From Hymenopus coronatus (Eukaryota; Arthropoda; Insecta; Mantodea; Hymenopodidae): 64,000 nucleotides of DNA. The notes beneath the pieces were generated by a model. It was not told the DNA's origin. It saw only the letters and a list, made by a program, of their open reading frames with translations, and did not search any database. Both the position numbers and the translations under genes were made by a program. Within the stretch, counting starts at the first letter, position 1. The number at the start of each line of letters is the position of its first letter. The stretch lies in NCBI GenBank assembly GCA_030762935.1, contig CM060897.1:108280176-108344175 (forward strand), in the 5' to 3' direction. Below are positions 32,345 to 43,684 of the stretch, piece by piece.

Positions 32345-32490
32345 GACTGACAACCCCTTAAGACTTACAAGCGGATACCTAAGGGTCAAAAGTACATCGG
32401 GGAAACAACGGCATGAAACTACAGAACGGAAAACCTGGAACGAGTGTTCGGCCGTGGCCAGATATGAGCCTGAGGAAATGAATGATACGA
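32345..32490 (-). mobile_element. SINE type IV tail fragment
   Basis: ACTTACAAGCGGATACCTAA and AACGGCATGAAACTACAGAA match the distal body of 30765-31062. No head. Joined directly to family P sequence at about 32490. Confidence 0.7.
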
Positions 32491-32491
32491 A

Positions 32492-33030
32492 ACATTTTTT
32501 GTGTGTTAAGTTTTTGTCCATCTCTTACGGTTTAGTAGTTATGCAAAATTCATCCAGAATAAAGTAGTCTTCAGAGGCTATTCCCAGAAAATTCAAGATA
32601 TACATTTTATTTGTCAGGTAAATATTTTTGATATACGATATTTTAATCAAAATCGTTAGAGCCATCTTTTAGAAAATCAAAATTTTCGAAAAAAATTTAA
32701 TGTAAAGGATAGTTGAAAGTGGAGGGATTTTCTTGAAAATCTTCGTGTCGCATCCTTGAGAGATAGCAAACCTAAATACCAAGTTTGGTTTTTAACCGAC
32801 TTTTCGTTTTTGAGCTATGCTGCCCAAAGACACAGACACACACATACATACACACAGACAGACAAACAGACACACACACGGTCATTTTTCTAAAAAATGT
32901 TTTTTTTTTTTTTGGAATCAGGAGGGTTCAAAACATTTATTTCCGGTGAAATCTCGGTATCGAAATTTTGGGTGCATTACAATACCTTCTCTATACACTA
33001 TGTACATGGCACGTATAGAGAAAGTAAAAA
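32492..33030 (+). mobile_element. Family P right half
   Basis: Starts at the TTTTTTGTGTGTTAAGTTTT block and ends at the palindrome ACACTATGTACATGGCACGT followed by GAGAAAGTAAAAA. A CA tract of mixed CA/CAGA units lies at 32831-32880. Confidence 0.85.
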
Positions 33031-33039
33031 TAGAATTAA

Positions 33040-33703
33040 GACCTGTGTGTGTTGTCTGTGAACACAATAACTCAAAAATGAAAAGTAGGCAAAATACCAA
33101 ATTTGGTATTTAAGTTTATTATCTTCCAAGGATGCGACACGAAGTTTTTAAGAAAAATCCCCCCACCCAAAGCTACCCTCACATGGAAAAAATGTCGAAA
33201 ACTTTAATTTTCTCAAAATTCGCTCTAACGATTTTGTTTAAAATGCCGTATATTAAACATATTTATTTGGCAAATAAAACTTATATCTTAAATTTTCTCT
33301 GAAGACCTCTTTATTCTGGATGAATTTTAGTGAATTTTTCGTAACTGGTAGGTTGTAAGAGATAGACAAAAACTTACTTCACAAAATATGTAGATCCCGT
33401 TGAAACACACAATATCATATGCATTTTTTCCCCCTTGGAGTTGACCATTTTTTAGATATTCCTTGCTATTGGTTTCAGTTTTAAAATACTTGAATATTTT
33501 CACATAGGTACGGGAATTTTTCAACTCCTGACAATGCAAAGAAACGGATTTCATCCACATGACAACCAGCTTTTAAAAGATATGACTATAGTTTTCGCCT
33601 GGTATACCCATTGTTTTCTTTCTACTTACAAAAAAGCATTTTTACAATAATTTCTTAGAGAGATGCAGAGAAAGTCATGTGAATGGAACACATCAGATTT
33701 TTT
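33040..33703 (-). mobile_element. Family P copy lacking its B end
   Basis: Opposite orientation to the preceding copy, so the two form a tail-to-tail inverted pair. Starts in the TGTGTGTGTTGTCTGTGAAC block and ends with GAAAGTCATGTGAATGGAAC and CATCAGATTTTTT. Confidence 0.85.
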
Positions 33704-33711
33704 TAATCCTT

Positions 33712-33960
33712 TTTTTTTTCTTTTTTTATAGCTTCTTTTGTATAGCACCCTTTAACATCAATGGTCATATCGGGGGCTTTCACTTGTGAAACTTTATATT
33801 ACTAAACACACGCACATTCACTCTCACATTCATACTTCCAGACTCTATGGGGGATAGGGAATAATTCTGGTTAAAGAAAATTTCCCCGCCCCAGCCGGGA
33901 ATCGAACCCGGGACCTCTGGGTGAGAAGTCAGCTCGCTGACCACTCGACCACAGAGGCAG
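33712..33960 (-). mobile_element. tRNA-headed SINE (type I)
   Basis: Minus head GTGGTCGAGTGGTCAGCGAG, B-box GGGTTCGATTCCCGGC at about 33893-33908, and a body with CAGAATTATTCCCTATCCCC. The tail matches 46218-46334. Confidence 0.85.
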
Positions 33961-34004
33961 ACTTTTTAAAAATTGTTAATATATAAATTGTAAGTATAGT
34001 GAAA

Positions 34005-34140
34005 CAGCCCTTTTTTTGTGTGTCCTTTAACCTGGTTGGTCATATCGTAGGATGAATGAAATTGGTGAAATGATGCTCAAATGATGTCGGGCCATGGAGC
34101 TTAAAGTTACTCGACATTCGTCTTCTCAGGGAAAACACCG

Positions 34141-34198
<58 letters not shown>

Positions 34199-34285
34199 CT
34201 TATCCGGGTAACTCCTCACCCTAAGCGAGATTCGAATTCACGACCTTTTGAATCTGAGGCAGACGCACCACACTACCCAGGCGGA
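34005..34285 (-). mobile_element. tRNA-headed SINE (type VIII) with expanded A-run
   Basis: Minus head with CGTGAATTCGAATCTCGCTT as the B-box region (about 34226-34245), and a body TGAGAAGACGAATGTCGAGT plus a TTTCATTCATCCTACGATAT end. A run of 56 A (34141-34196) replaces the short GAAGAAAA seen in 55263-55506. Confidence 0.85.
34141..34196. repeat. 56-base A homopolymer
   Basis: Uninterrupted A on the plus strand, internal to the SINE and not at its 3' end. Its length should be treated with care as it is prone to sequencing slippage. Confidence 0.9.
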
Positions 34286-34289
34286 CAAA

Positions 34290-34660
34290 ACAGCCTTTGG
34301 TCTAGAGAATGCGAAAGGCGTTTTGAGCTTCAGTCAGCATCTGAAGAAACGTTGCAGCGAATAGTAAATTTTGACGCGGGTGGTTACATGCGATAGGCAT
34401 GACCTCCGATTAGCGCAGCTAATTGCATTAATAATTTAAGGTCTTATATGCCAAGTTATCATAAGTCTTCTTGATGATAAATGGTTCTAAGTGGCGCAAA
34501 CGACCCCGAGTCCTTTCGTGCGTAGTTACCTGGGACTAATCTCTTCAATACGCAAAAGCTTCAGAAAAAACTCACCAGGCAACTTGTTATTTTGCGGTCT
34601 AACCCGGTGGCCGTAGGGAACACGATGGGTAAAAGTTATAAATAACGTACAACACCCTTA
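34290..34660. other. Unique block, nothing recognised
   Basis: Moderate GC. The plus frame that enters it from the A-run (34094-34396) is an artefact of homopolymer and SINE sequence. Confidence 0.45.
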
Positions 34661-34664
34661 AAAA

Positions 34665-35558
34665 CTGATATGCTCCTTTCACATTCTCTACCTGTTATGC
34701 AAACAAATATCTGCACCATGCTAATCGAGAAATTATTTTATTACTTGCTTCCTTATAAGTACAAGGGAAATAAAGGAATACTCTAGGTTAATGTGGCAGT
34801 CAAATCTTTTAAAAGCTGGTCCCTATGTGAAACAACTGATACGATGTTCTCTTTGCTTGGCCAGGAATAAAACAAAAGAGATATGAAACGAAAGATAACC
34901 TCTAGTTTGAGAAAAGTTTAACGAGTTTAAAATTAAAACTGTTAACAGGGAATATTTCGGGAACGGTCAACGCTGCAAAAAAATATAAATGACACAAAAG
35001 TGTATATTATAATGACAATACTCCTCTCTTGTGTATATTGAAAATTACACAGGGTAATGATTTGTTATTATTGGAACTGAATTGTTTGTTTTAACGAGAT
35101 CTACATTTTTTGTGCAGTAAGTTTTTGTGTATATGTTACAGTTTACCATTTATGCAAAGTCATCCAGAATGAAAAGATCTTTAAAGGCTATCCTCAGAAA
35201 ATTCAAGACATACATTTTATTAGTGATGTAATAATGTTTAATGTACGGTAGTTTAATCAAAAGTGTTATGGGCATTTTTGAGAAAATAAAATATTTCAAA
35301 AATGTTTGCATATTTAGTTTGAGATGGGAGGATTTTCCTGTAGCATCCTTGGAAGATTCTTAACTTAAAATATCAATGTTGGTGTTTAACGGACGTTTCG
35401 TTTAGAGTTATCCTGTTCAGAAACACACAAACTGATTGTTTTCCAAAAACACTTCCTTTATTTTTAACCCGTATTTCCATTGAAATCTCGGTATCGAATT
35501 TATGGGAAAATGCAATACCTACTCTAGCTATGTAGGCTCTATGTAAGCAGGGAAAATA
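34665..35558 (+). mobile_element. Full family P copy, first of a tandem pair
   Basis: 894 bp. A end CTGATATGCTCCTTTCACAT, B end with a degraded palindrome (CTAGCTATGTAGGCTCTATG) and GGGAAAATAAT. Contains an extra segment of about 60 bp near 35000-35075 (TGTATATTATAATGACAATA) not seen in other copies. Confidence 0.85.
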
Positions 35559-35560
35559 AT

Positions 35561-36340
35561 CTGATGTATTACCTTCACGATATTTTCTGGCTTCTCTACA
35601 AACTTCTTACAAAAGATTCTTCTTTCTACATCATGCTAAGTAAGATAAGCATTAGCAGAATGTTCTTATTACTTACGTAGTTCCTTATAACTAGAAGGAA
35701 TTAAAGGAATGCGTTATATTAAAGTGACAGTCAAATGTCAAAAAAGCTGTCGTTAGCGACTGTCATTGCAAATCATTTCTTTTGCTTGGCCAGGAGTAGA
35801 ATAAAAGAAAAACGGACACTTCCTGTCTGAGAAACTATAAGTACCTTACAATTGAAAACAATAACAAGAAATATCTCGGAAACGGTTACCTCCACAACAA
35901 AAACGTAAATGACATAAATATTATGTTTTGACGAGATAATTTTTGCATTGAGTTTTTGTCTTGTCTCTAACGGTTTAGGAGTTAAGCAAATTCATGCAGA
36001 ATAAACAGGTTTTCAGAGGCTATTCCCAGAAAATTCAAGATATACATTTTATTTGCCAAATAAATATTTTAATATATGGTATTTTAAACAAAATCATTAG
36101 AGCGAATTTTGAGAAAATCAAAATCAAAATTTTTTCCCATGTAAAGACTAGTTTGAAATGGGAGACTTTTCTTGGAAGATTCTTAACTGAAATATCGTTT
36201 AATGTACTTTTGGTTTTTGAGATAGCCTGTTCAGAAACACATAAACGGTATATTTTCTAAAAATGTTTTTAAACTGTGTTTCCATTGAAATTTCGGTATC
36301 CAGTTTTTGGGGAAAATGCAATACCTACTAGCTATGAAAG
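35561..36340 (+). mobile_element. Family P copy, second of a tandem pair
   Basis: CTGATGTATTACCTTCACGA starts three bases after the end of the previous copy. The right end stops at CAATACCTACTAGCTATG without the palindrome's second half. It shares with its neighbour the unusual AATGCAATACCTACT variant, so the pair probably arose by local duplication. Confidence 0.8.
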
Positions 36341-37850
36341 CAAACCAGCGATCACTCATTCATTCACCTTTGCCCAAATGTGAGAAATTTGTGACCCTTC
36401 TCTTGGCGCCATTGTGCAACTCGTTTCACCGCATGTCGCTGTACTTGAAGGATCTGCTTGCAAGAATCAGACCGTGTTGGTGAGAACCGACTGGATAAGA
36501 AATGTGGAGAGGTAAATGAGGCACGCCTTCTGTTCAGGAAACCCGATCTTTGTGAACGACAGCAAGCCTCCGGAATCGTTTCCGGTTGGGGGTTTGGTGC
36601 TCAAGCATTAGTCATGATGATTTCATCACAGCAGGCGTTCTCATCAACGCACATCCTCCTGCAATTCTTGTTTCAGGCACGTCGCTGCTTTACACGAGCA
36701 ATATAAATAACTAACATATTATAATGTGACCTTCAATGACCCTTGGGATATTTCGATATGTCTTCATTATTCTAATTTCCCATAACACATGAAATGGGTA
36801 ATTAATATCTGATGAACGATTACTGAATGTATGAAAAAAGCGTTCAAAAAGAAGGTTACGAAATAAACGGTTTGAAGATTGTTTTATACCCGAGAGAGAC
36901 TGGTTTAGATTTAAGGGAAATCGGAGATGTGAAAAAAAACCGGTCATATATCATATAGTGAATGCCAGGTAGCACGTAAGGGAGAAGGTATTTACAAGAA
37001 ATCATTACCTGCTTTTCAACCACTTTTTTTTTTACTTTTGGCACGTGTATGAAACACATCATTATTGTTTTGACCACAGAAGTGTTTACTGTGTTTCATT
37101 GTGGGTGATCGAGTAGTTCTGTTGGAAGTAGTTATGTTGATAAGGGAATAAGGGAAAGCCATGTATGCTTCACAAAAAAGAAACTACATATCAAAACTTA
37201 TTAAACTAATTTTCAATACGACAAAGTATCATTTTGCCAGTGGAACACATGAGAAAAATATGATGGGACTCGTATTTTTAATCGAGTCACTTTACACTAG
37301 AATTTTGGCTTCTGTCTTTTGGCAATTGTAATGAATACTGAAAGGCAGTCTTGTGTAAATGGGACTACCGAGACTTACAAATGGGATGAGGTTTGTCCTT
37401 GAGCGCCACCAGGCCGGCAGCCAATCGAAGTGCTGCTGTGTTGACATATTGTATTCGCGCTTAACTGGGGAGTAACGCGCTAATTCCGTCTATCATAAAT
37501 ACTACTTGCGCTAAGGTAAAATATTCAAATTTTGCAAAAAATAATTCACGAGGATGATATGGTATAATGTTTGTAGCATCAGTGTAAAAATCAAAGATTT
37601 TTAGCTCAAATAGTTTTCATAATACACAAGAATAAACATTATGTTGCCAGGGGATTTACATGTCAGTGGGCGAGTGAGAGGGACATATGAAAAGATTGGG
37701 GATAGTGACCTGGCAACACAGAGCACGATAACGCATCTCATTCACTGCATCGTAGAACTCTTTGAAACACATAATACAGCCCTCTTCATGTACCTGTACT
37801 AGGAAGGTTGACCGTCGTTTTCGCGACACGACGATTAGTATCCCATTCTA
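36341..37850. other. 1.5-kb unique region, no gene recognised
   Basis: Several 70-80 codon frames on both strands (for example 36458-36706 plus, 36711-36947 minus) lack recognisable motifs. GC-richer pockets lie at 36400-36690 and 37390-37500. The latter holds GCGCCACCAGGCCGGCAG, a CTCF-like sequence, and a CCAATCG box. No splice-defined exon can be argued. Confidence 0.4.
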
Positions 37851-37854
37851 CCGA

Positions 37855-38155
37855 GTCAGGTGGCTCAGGCGTTTAGTCTGAGATTGGCATTCCTGAGGTT
37901 GTGGGATCTATTCCCGAGGCCAACTCTCTACCCATGGATTTTTGGGGGGTTTACCCACGTTACTACCAAATTCTGGGGAGGTCTCTTCATTTCCCAGAAC
38001 TTCCTGTCCATCCATTCAATCCAACCAGTCTCTTTCAGCAAATGCCGGCGAGAACTGCGGTGGTGGCGTCCTTCCGTGGTGGTGGTTTGTCTCGTTTAAC
38101 GTTTCATCGATTTCATTCATTGTTCGATATGACCAACCAGGTTAAAGGGCGTTAA
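37855..38155 (+). mobile_element. tRNA-headed SINE (type III)
   Basis: CGAGTCAGGTGGCTCAGGCG head with GTGGGATCTATTCCCGAGG as a mutated B-box, then CCCATGGATTTTTGGGGGG and GAGAACTGCGGTGGTGGCG. The distal TTTCATTCATTGTTCGATAT end is also found in type VIII SINEs. Confidence 0.8.
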
Positions 38156-38750
38156 GCTACTATAAATGAATAATATTACTAATGTTTCATTCAAAAAAAC
38201 TGTACCCAAACCCACTGCTCTCATAGCATGACTTCTTTTGTCTGGATCATGTCTCATATAGCGGTTAAAAGTTTGAAGCGACTTTTGAAACCCCTATAGT
38301 TTTGTTGGAAGACACCAAAGGAATGGAGGAGAGTAATATGTAAACATTTTCATTGTGATTTTAATAAGAATTTCTAAAACTGTTATAATCTGTAAGAACA
38401 TTGCCAAGAACATACAACCTTAGCTTTCTGCAATACAATAAATTCTACTAGATTGTATATGCTTGTTTGTAAAACAATAAAACCCGAGAGAAACTTAGTA
38501 AGGACTTTTCAAAACTAACCGGTTGTAAATCGCTACCATATGATTTGTTGTGTAGATGTCTAATGATTATTTGCAGCGGTTGGCTACGATTGTGACAAAT
38601 GAAGTGTATGCTGGCTGCTATGCTAGAAGCAATTAAGGCCCATAGTCAACTGTCGCTTCAGTCTGCTTACGCATGCGCATTGCTGAACCTTCGGACTAAT
38701 ATTGCTCGCCTCCTCGCGTCACATGCTCGAAAGTATCCCCGAATGTGTGT
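38156..38750. other. Unique stretch, nothing recognised
   Basis: Mostly AT-rich. At 38600-38740 composition is more balanced (TACGCATGCGCATTGCTGAA, CCTCCTCGCGTCACATGCTC), but the 60-codon frames on both strands match nothing I know. Confidence 0.4.
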
Positions 38751-38751
38751 A

Positions 38752-39573
38752 TTACTTTCTCTGCATATACTATGTACATAGTGTATAGAGAAGGTATTGT
38801 AATGCACCCTCACATTCAATACCGAGATTTCTCCGGAAATACATGTTTTGGGACTCCCTGAATAAAAAAACAAAAAAAAAAAGAATTTTTAGAAAATGAT
38901 CCGTGTGTGCGCATGTGTGTGAGTAGCATAGCTGAAAAACGAAAAGACCGTTAAATACTAAATGTGGTATCTTCCAAGGATGCGACACAAAGATTTTCAA
39001 GAAAACCCCACCATCCCAAACTATCCTTTACATAGAACATTTTTCGAAAATTTAGATTTTCTCAAAAATGGCTCTAACGGTTTTGATTAAAATACCTTAT
39101 GTATAAGATATTTTTATAACAATCGAAATGTATATCTTGAATTTTCTGGAAATAGCCTCTGAAGACCTCTTCATTCTGGATGACTTTTATATAACTGGCA
39201 AACCGTAAGAGATATACAAAAGAGATGCACAAAACGTGTACATCACACAATTTATATGATATACTTTTCTTTTATTTTCTCAAAGGGAAGACTTAGTTTT
39301 TCTCTTTTTTCGTTTGTTCACTAATAGCAAGCAAAGAGAATTTGGAATTTCAATTGTTTCACATTGCGACCGGCTTTTAAAGGACGAGACTATCGCTTTA
39401 GTCTGTGTATTTTCTGATTTCCCTTCTGCTTACAAGGATTCTAGCAATAAGACTAATTCTGCTAATGTTTATCTTGATTAGCATGATGTAGATAAAAGAA
39501 TAGTCTTTTGAATAAAGGTTTGTTTACCGAACAGCTAGAGGATATCACATGGATGGAATACATTAGATTTTTT
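38752..39573 (-). mobile_element. Full family P copy with intact palindrome
   Basis: 822 bp. The B end is TTACTTTCTCTGCATATACT with ATGTACATAGTGTATAGAG completing the palindrome. The A end is CACATGGATGGAATACATTA followed by a T-run. All internal blocks present. Confidence 0.88.
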
Positions 39574-39574
39574 T

Positions 39575-39690
39575 CTCCTTCTACTTACATGGAACCAAGT
39601 AATAAGGACAATTTCTGCCATTGTTTATCAGGATAAGCTTTTTAACAATATTGTATTACAAAGATAAAGAGAAAGTCATGTGAAAGGAAA
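39575..39690 (-). mobile_element. Family P A-end fragment in tandem
   Basis: CCTTCTACTTACATGGAACC through GAGAAAGTCATGTGAAAGG directly follows the A end of the previous minus copy, giving two adjacent A ends in the same direction. Confidence 0.7.
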
Positions 39691-40100
39691 ATATATGTTG
39701 TTTTTTTTTCCCCCTTGGTTCTGATTTTAATTCATTTATATTTTATTTAAAGATAATTTTTATTTATTTTATTTTCCTGACATAAAATGACAATCGTAAT
39801 CAAGACTCTGTGGGAGGTCGCAAAATCGAATAAAAGCGCTTAGCAAGGTGTGGAGAGTTGAAGGGGATAAAACAGACATTAGACAGACATACCAACTAGT
39901 GGAGGGGAGAGTGTATCTATCGATCATAAGCAACGTGACCTGGGTCACTTCATTCCGCAACAACTGCCCTTCTAGGCCACTCCAGTTTACTTGAGAAGCA
40001 GCTAATGTTCATAAGCATCAATGCATACATAAGCACTATGTTTATTGATATCTAGGAAAAGCAAATATTTTTAACTAATCTTTGAAAGAAAAAAAATATA
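39691..40100. other. Unique stretch, nothing recognised
   Basis: AT-rich left part, with a 64-codon minus frame at 39769-39963 of no recognisable family. Confidence 0.45.
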
Positions 40101-40180
40101 TCTGATGTGATCAATTCACATGACTTTCTTTACCTCTTCTGCAAACAAACTATTCTTAAAAAAGATCATACTTCTATCTA

Positions 40181-40875
40181 CGAGGGTCATTCAGAAAGTA
40201 GCAGACGATTTGGCATAACTAAATAATAACGAAAGTTATCAACACAAAAATCAATTACAACGCTACAGTACATTACTCTTATTTTTCAATGTAATCGCCA
40301 TTGCTAACAAGATATTTATTTAAAATAAGAACTGAAGCTTTCCTGGCGACGTGTTAATTCAAAATCTTCTCGGGCTTCTAGCCAGGTAAAAACTAACATG
40401 AGACCTGGCTAGAAGCCCGAGAAGATTTTGAATTAAGATATTTATTGTCACGGTGTCTAAAGTGAAACACCGGTTTTTCTTAATTCTTTTATCAACTTAT
40501 GCTTTCAATTCCTCCATAAAATTGAACTTCCACTCCGGTCTTTATCGTACACATTGGTTCTTCCTTGATTACTCGTAAATTATGCGCCATTTTCTCACTG
40601 AAGATTCGTTCATTGCATTATCACCATACTCTTGCGTTATTTGCCTATAAAATTCGATTGGCCGATTTTGAATTTAAAAAAAACGAATAATTTTTTTGGC
40701 GGTAGAACAGTATAACATCCGCATTGAAAAACTGGTACCACGTGGCAATAAATGTCTTGACAGAATGGGGATTAAGTTGAGAAACGAGTAAGGTACTGTA
40801 ACTTTGTAAATAAAGTTTTGAGTTAATATCATTTACTTATGTCAAATCGTCTTGGCACTTTCTGGATGCCCCTCG
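40181..40875 (-). mobile_element. mariner-type transposon with TA target duplication
   Basis: Terminal inverted repeats CGAGGGTCATTCAGAAAGTA and, reversed, CGAGGGGCATCCAGAAAGTG. TA flanks both sides (40179-40180, 40876-40877). The minus strand encodes a relic of the N-terminal helix-turn-helix: RPIEFYRQITQEYGDNAMNE, then SSVRKW. The catalytic DDE/D part is deleted, so the 695-bp element is non-autonomous. It carries a hairpin insertion at 40321-40434. Confidence 0.8.
40321..40434. mobile_element. Hairpin insertion with 12-bp target duplication
   Basis: Flanked by AAGATATTTATT at 40309-40320 and 40435-40446. The homologous mariner at 4597-5010 reads straight through the same point, giving an empty-site comparison. 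The insert contains a perfect 34-bp inverted repeat (40354-40387 against 40403-40436) around the 15-nt loop AAAAACTAACATGAG. The arm includes CTTCTCGGGCTTCTAGCCAG. It has no coding capacity. Class unknown. Confidence 0.7.
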
Positions 40876-41456
40876 TACATCAATGCTATACGAAATAATT
40901 ATTAAAAAGCAGAAGGGAAATAAGGGAACACAACAGGCTAAAGCGATAAAAACATTTTTAAAAGCCGATTGATACGTAACAATTCGGTTCGGTTTGCACT
41001 TCCAGAAAAACAAAAGAGATGAAACGAAAGGGACCCCGTTTGAGAAGCGTAGTTTAAAATTGATAGCAATAACAAGAAATATTTCGGAAAGGGTCAACTC
41101 TGGAACAAAACATGTATATGACATAAATTGTGTGATTTAATAAGATCTACATTTTTATGTAGTAAGCTTTTGTGTATCTCTTACGGTTTACCAGCTATGC
41201 AAATTACTGCAAAATTCACCCAGAATGAATAGGTCTTCCGAAGCTATTGCTAGAAAATTCAAGATATACATTTTATTAGCGATGTAAATAGCTTTAAGAT
41301 ACGGCATTTTAATCAAAATCGTTTAAGAGCCATTTTTTAGAAAAACAAAATTTTCAAAAAATATTCCATGTAAAGGGTAGTTTGGGGTGGAATACAAAAC
41401 TTGTAGAGAAAGTAAAAATGGTTAACTCGTTATAAGTTTACGAACAGGCAACAAGT

Positions 41457-42172
41457 TTTTACTTTCTTTACTGCGTATAGTAAGTAGGGGATGTATTGTG
41501 TTCCACCCCAAAAATTCGTTATCCTGATTTCTTCCGAAATATATGTTTCAGGCACCCTAATTCCAAAAAAAGATAAAAGAGTTCGTGTGTCTATATGTGC
41601 GTGTGAACAGCATAAGACATAAAGGAAATATCAGTTGTGTACCAAAAGTGCCTCTGCATCTCAAAGATGCGACGCGAAGATTTACATAGAACATTTTACG
41701 TAAAATTTTATTTTCTCAAAAACAATAACGATTTTGATTAAAATACCATATATTTAAGATATTTTTACACGACAAATGAAATATATATCAACTTTCTGTG
41801 AAGTCTCTAAAGCCCCTTTAATTTTGAATGACTTTTGCATTGTAGACAAAAACTTAAGACACAAAATGTGTAGATCCAGTTAAAAACACAGTTAATGTCA
41901 AGGGAGTATTTTTGAGGAGTTACCTATTTCCGAGACTCCCCTTGTTACTAGAGTTAATTTTCACATATAGTGTTCTCAAATGTGAAGTTGTTATTCATTT
42001 TTCTTTCTCCTCGCGAACCAAAGAACGGAATTTCAAAGAAAACATAGCGACCAGATCTTAAAAGATTTAATTATCGCGTTAGCTACTGAGTAATAAAGGT
42101 ATTTAGATATTTCTGAAAATTCTAATTTCAATTAACCTCAAGAATAAGACTTTTTAAGAATAGTTTGGTGAA
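41457..42172 (-). mobile_element. Family P copy lacking its A end
   Basis: TTTTACTTTCTTTACTGCGT opens the B end. Blocks continue to TTAAGAATAGTTTGGTGAAT. The CTTTACATGGAAC and CCCACCCC blocks are partly deleted. Confidence 0.75.
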
Positions 42173-42451
42173 TCGCTTATTCATTCTGCCATAGAAGGTT
42201 AGATAAATTAAGTTTTATGAGACACCTGCCTTTCTACGATTCAAGTCTACGTAGTAAATATTTCCAAAGCACAAATAAGCCTCTGATAAATAAAAACAAA
42301 ACATATTTAGTAATCCTTGATGATGGCGTCATATATTACAAAGACCTTCAAGGCGGTAGTGGGATAACGATGGCGAAATGACAACGGAAAAGATGTAGTA
42401 AGCGGAAGTCTGGGCAGACGCCACTATGTCCTCCATAAACTTAAACCATAT

Positions 42452-43315
42452 TTTTACTTTCTCTACACGTATTATGTACATAGTGTATAGAGGCGGTATC
42501 GTATTACACCCAAAAATTCTATACCGAAATTTCATCGGAAGTACATGATTTGGAACCCCCTGAATAAATAAATTAAAAAAAAACATTTTTAGGAAAAAAT
42601 GTCCGTGTGTGTGTCTATGGGCAGCACAGCTCAAAAACGAAAAGTCCGCTTAAATAACTAACTTGTCATTTAAGTTCAGTGTCTTCCAAGGATGCGAAAC
42701 GAAGATTTTCAAGAAAATCTCCCACCACAAATTACCCTTTACATGGAAAAAACTTCGAAAATTTTGATTTTCTCAAAATGGTTCTAACGATTCTGATTAA
42801 AATCTCATATTTAAGATGTTTACATTACAAATGAAATGTATATTTTGAATTTTCTGAGAATAGCCTCTGAAGACCTCTTTATTCTGGATTATTTTTATTG
42901 AATTTTGCATAACTGATAAACCGTAAGAGATAAGAAAACAACCTACTACACAAAATATGTATCTCTCGATAAAACATACAATTTATGTCACATTTTTTCC
43001 GTGGAGTTGGCCGCTTTCGAAATATTCCTTGCTATTAATTTCAATTTTAAAATACTTAAAACTTTTCTCATACGGGAACTTGTCAACGTTTGGCCCCGCA
43101 AAGAAACGGATTTCAATTCCATAGCAACCACATTTTAAAACATTTGACAGTCGATTTAGCCTAGTGTATTTCCTTATTTCCCTCCTACTTATAAGGGACT
43201 AAGTAATAACACCGTTTCAGCTAATGTTTCAGCATGAAATAGAAGAATAAGCTTATTAACAATAATTTGTTACAGAGATTTAGAGAAAGTCATGTGAATG
43301 GAGCACATATTTTTT
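42452..43315 (-). mobile_element. Full family P copy
   Basis: 864 bp, from TTTTACTTTCTCTACACGTA and the palindrome ATTATGTACATAGTGTATAG to GAAAGTCATGTGAATGGAGC. Used to confirm block order on the minus strand. Confidence 0.88.
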
Positions 43316-43440
43316 CAGGCGTGATATTAACCATGAATATTGAACTATTTTAATAATGCAGCAGTTAGAGTGCAATCCTTAGAATTGTAAGAATATCAGT
43401 AAGAAAGAAGAATGATTTATTAAAGCAGCGGATATTCAGC

Positions 43441-43684
43441 GCGCGCGCGTATACGTGTGCGTCTGTGTGTGTCTATGTGTGTGCGTGCGTCTGTGTGTGT
43501 GTCTGTGTGTGTCTGGGTGTGTGTGTGCGTCTGTGTGTGTGTGCGTGTGTCTCTGTGTGTTTGTGTGTCTGTGTCTGTCTCTGTCTGTTTGTGTGCGTGC
43601 GTGTGCGTCTGTGTTAGTGTGTGCTGCGTGCCCGTCTGTGTGTGTTTCTGTGCGTGTGTGCGTCTGTGTGTGTGTGCGTGTGAG
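43441..43684. repeat. 240-bp TG/TCTG/GCGTG microsatellite
   Basis: Imperfect TG repeats with scattered C substitutions. Because stops are rare in such sequence, frames stay open on both strands and encode cysteine/valine or histidine/threonine runs. These are not genes. Confidence 0.9.

Larger units (their letters stand above)
40102..41419 (+). mobile_element. Family P copy split by a mariner-type element
   Basis: A end GATGTGATCAATTCACATG. P sequence CTTCTATCTA is interrupted at 40180 and resumes as CATCAATGCTATACG after 40877. The right part is shortened, joining TAGTTTGGGGTGGAATACAA by deletion of the B-side third, and ends GTAGAGAAAGTAAAAATGG without palindrome. Confidence 0.85.

Noticed and set aside
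34094..34396. Lysine-rich 100-codon frame
   Set aside because: Produced by the 56-A homopolymer and SINE sequence.
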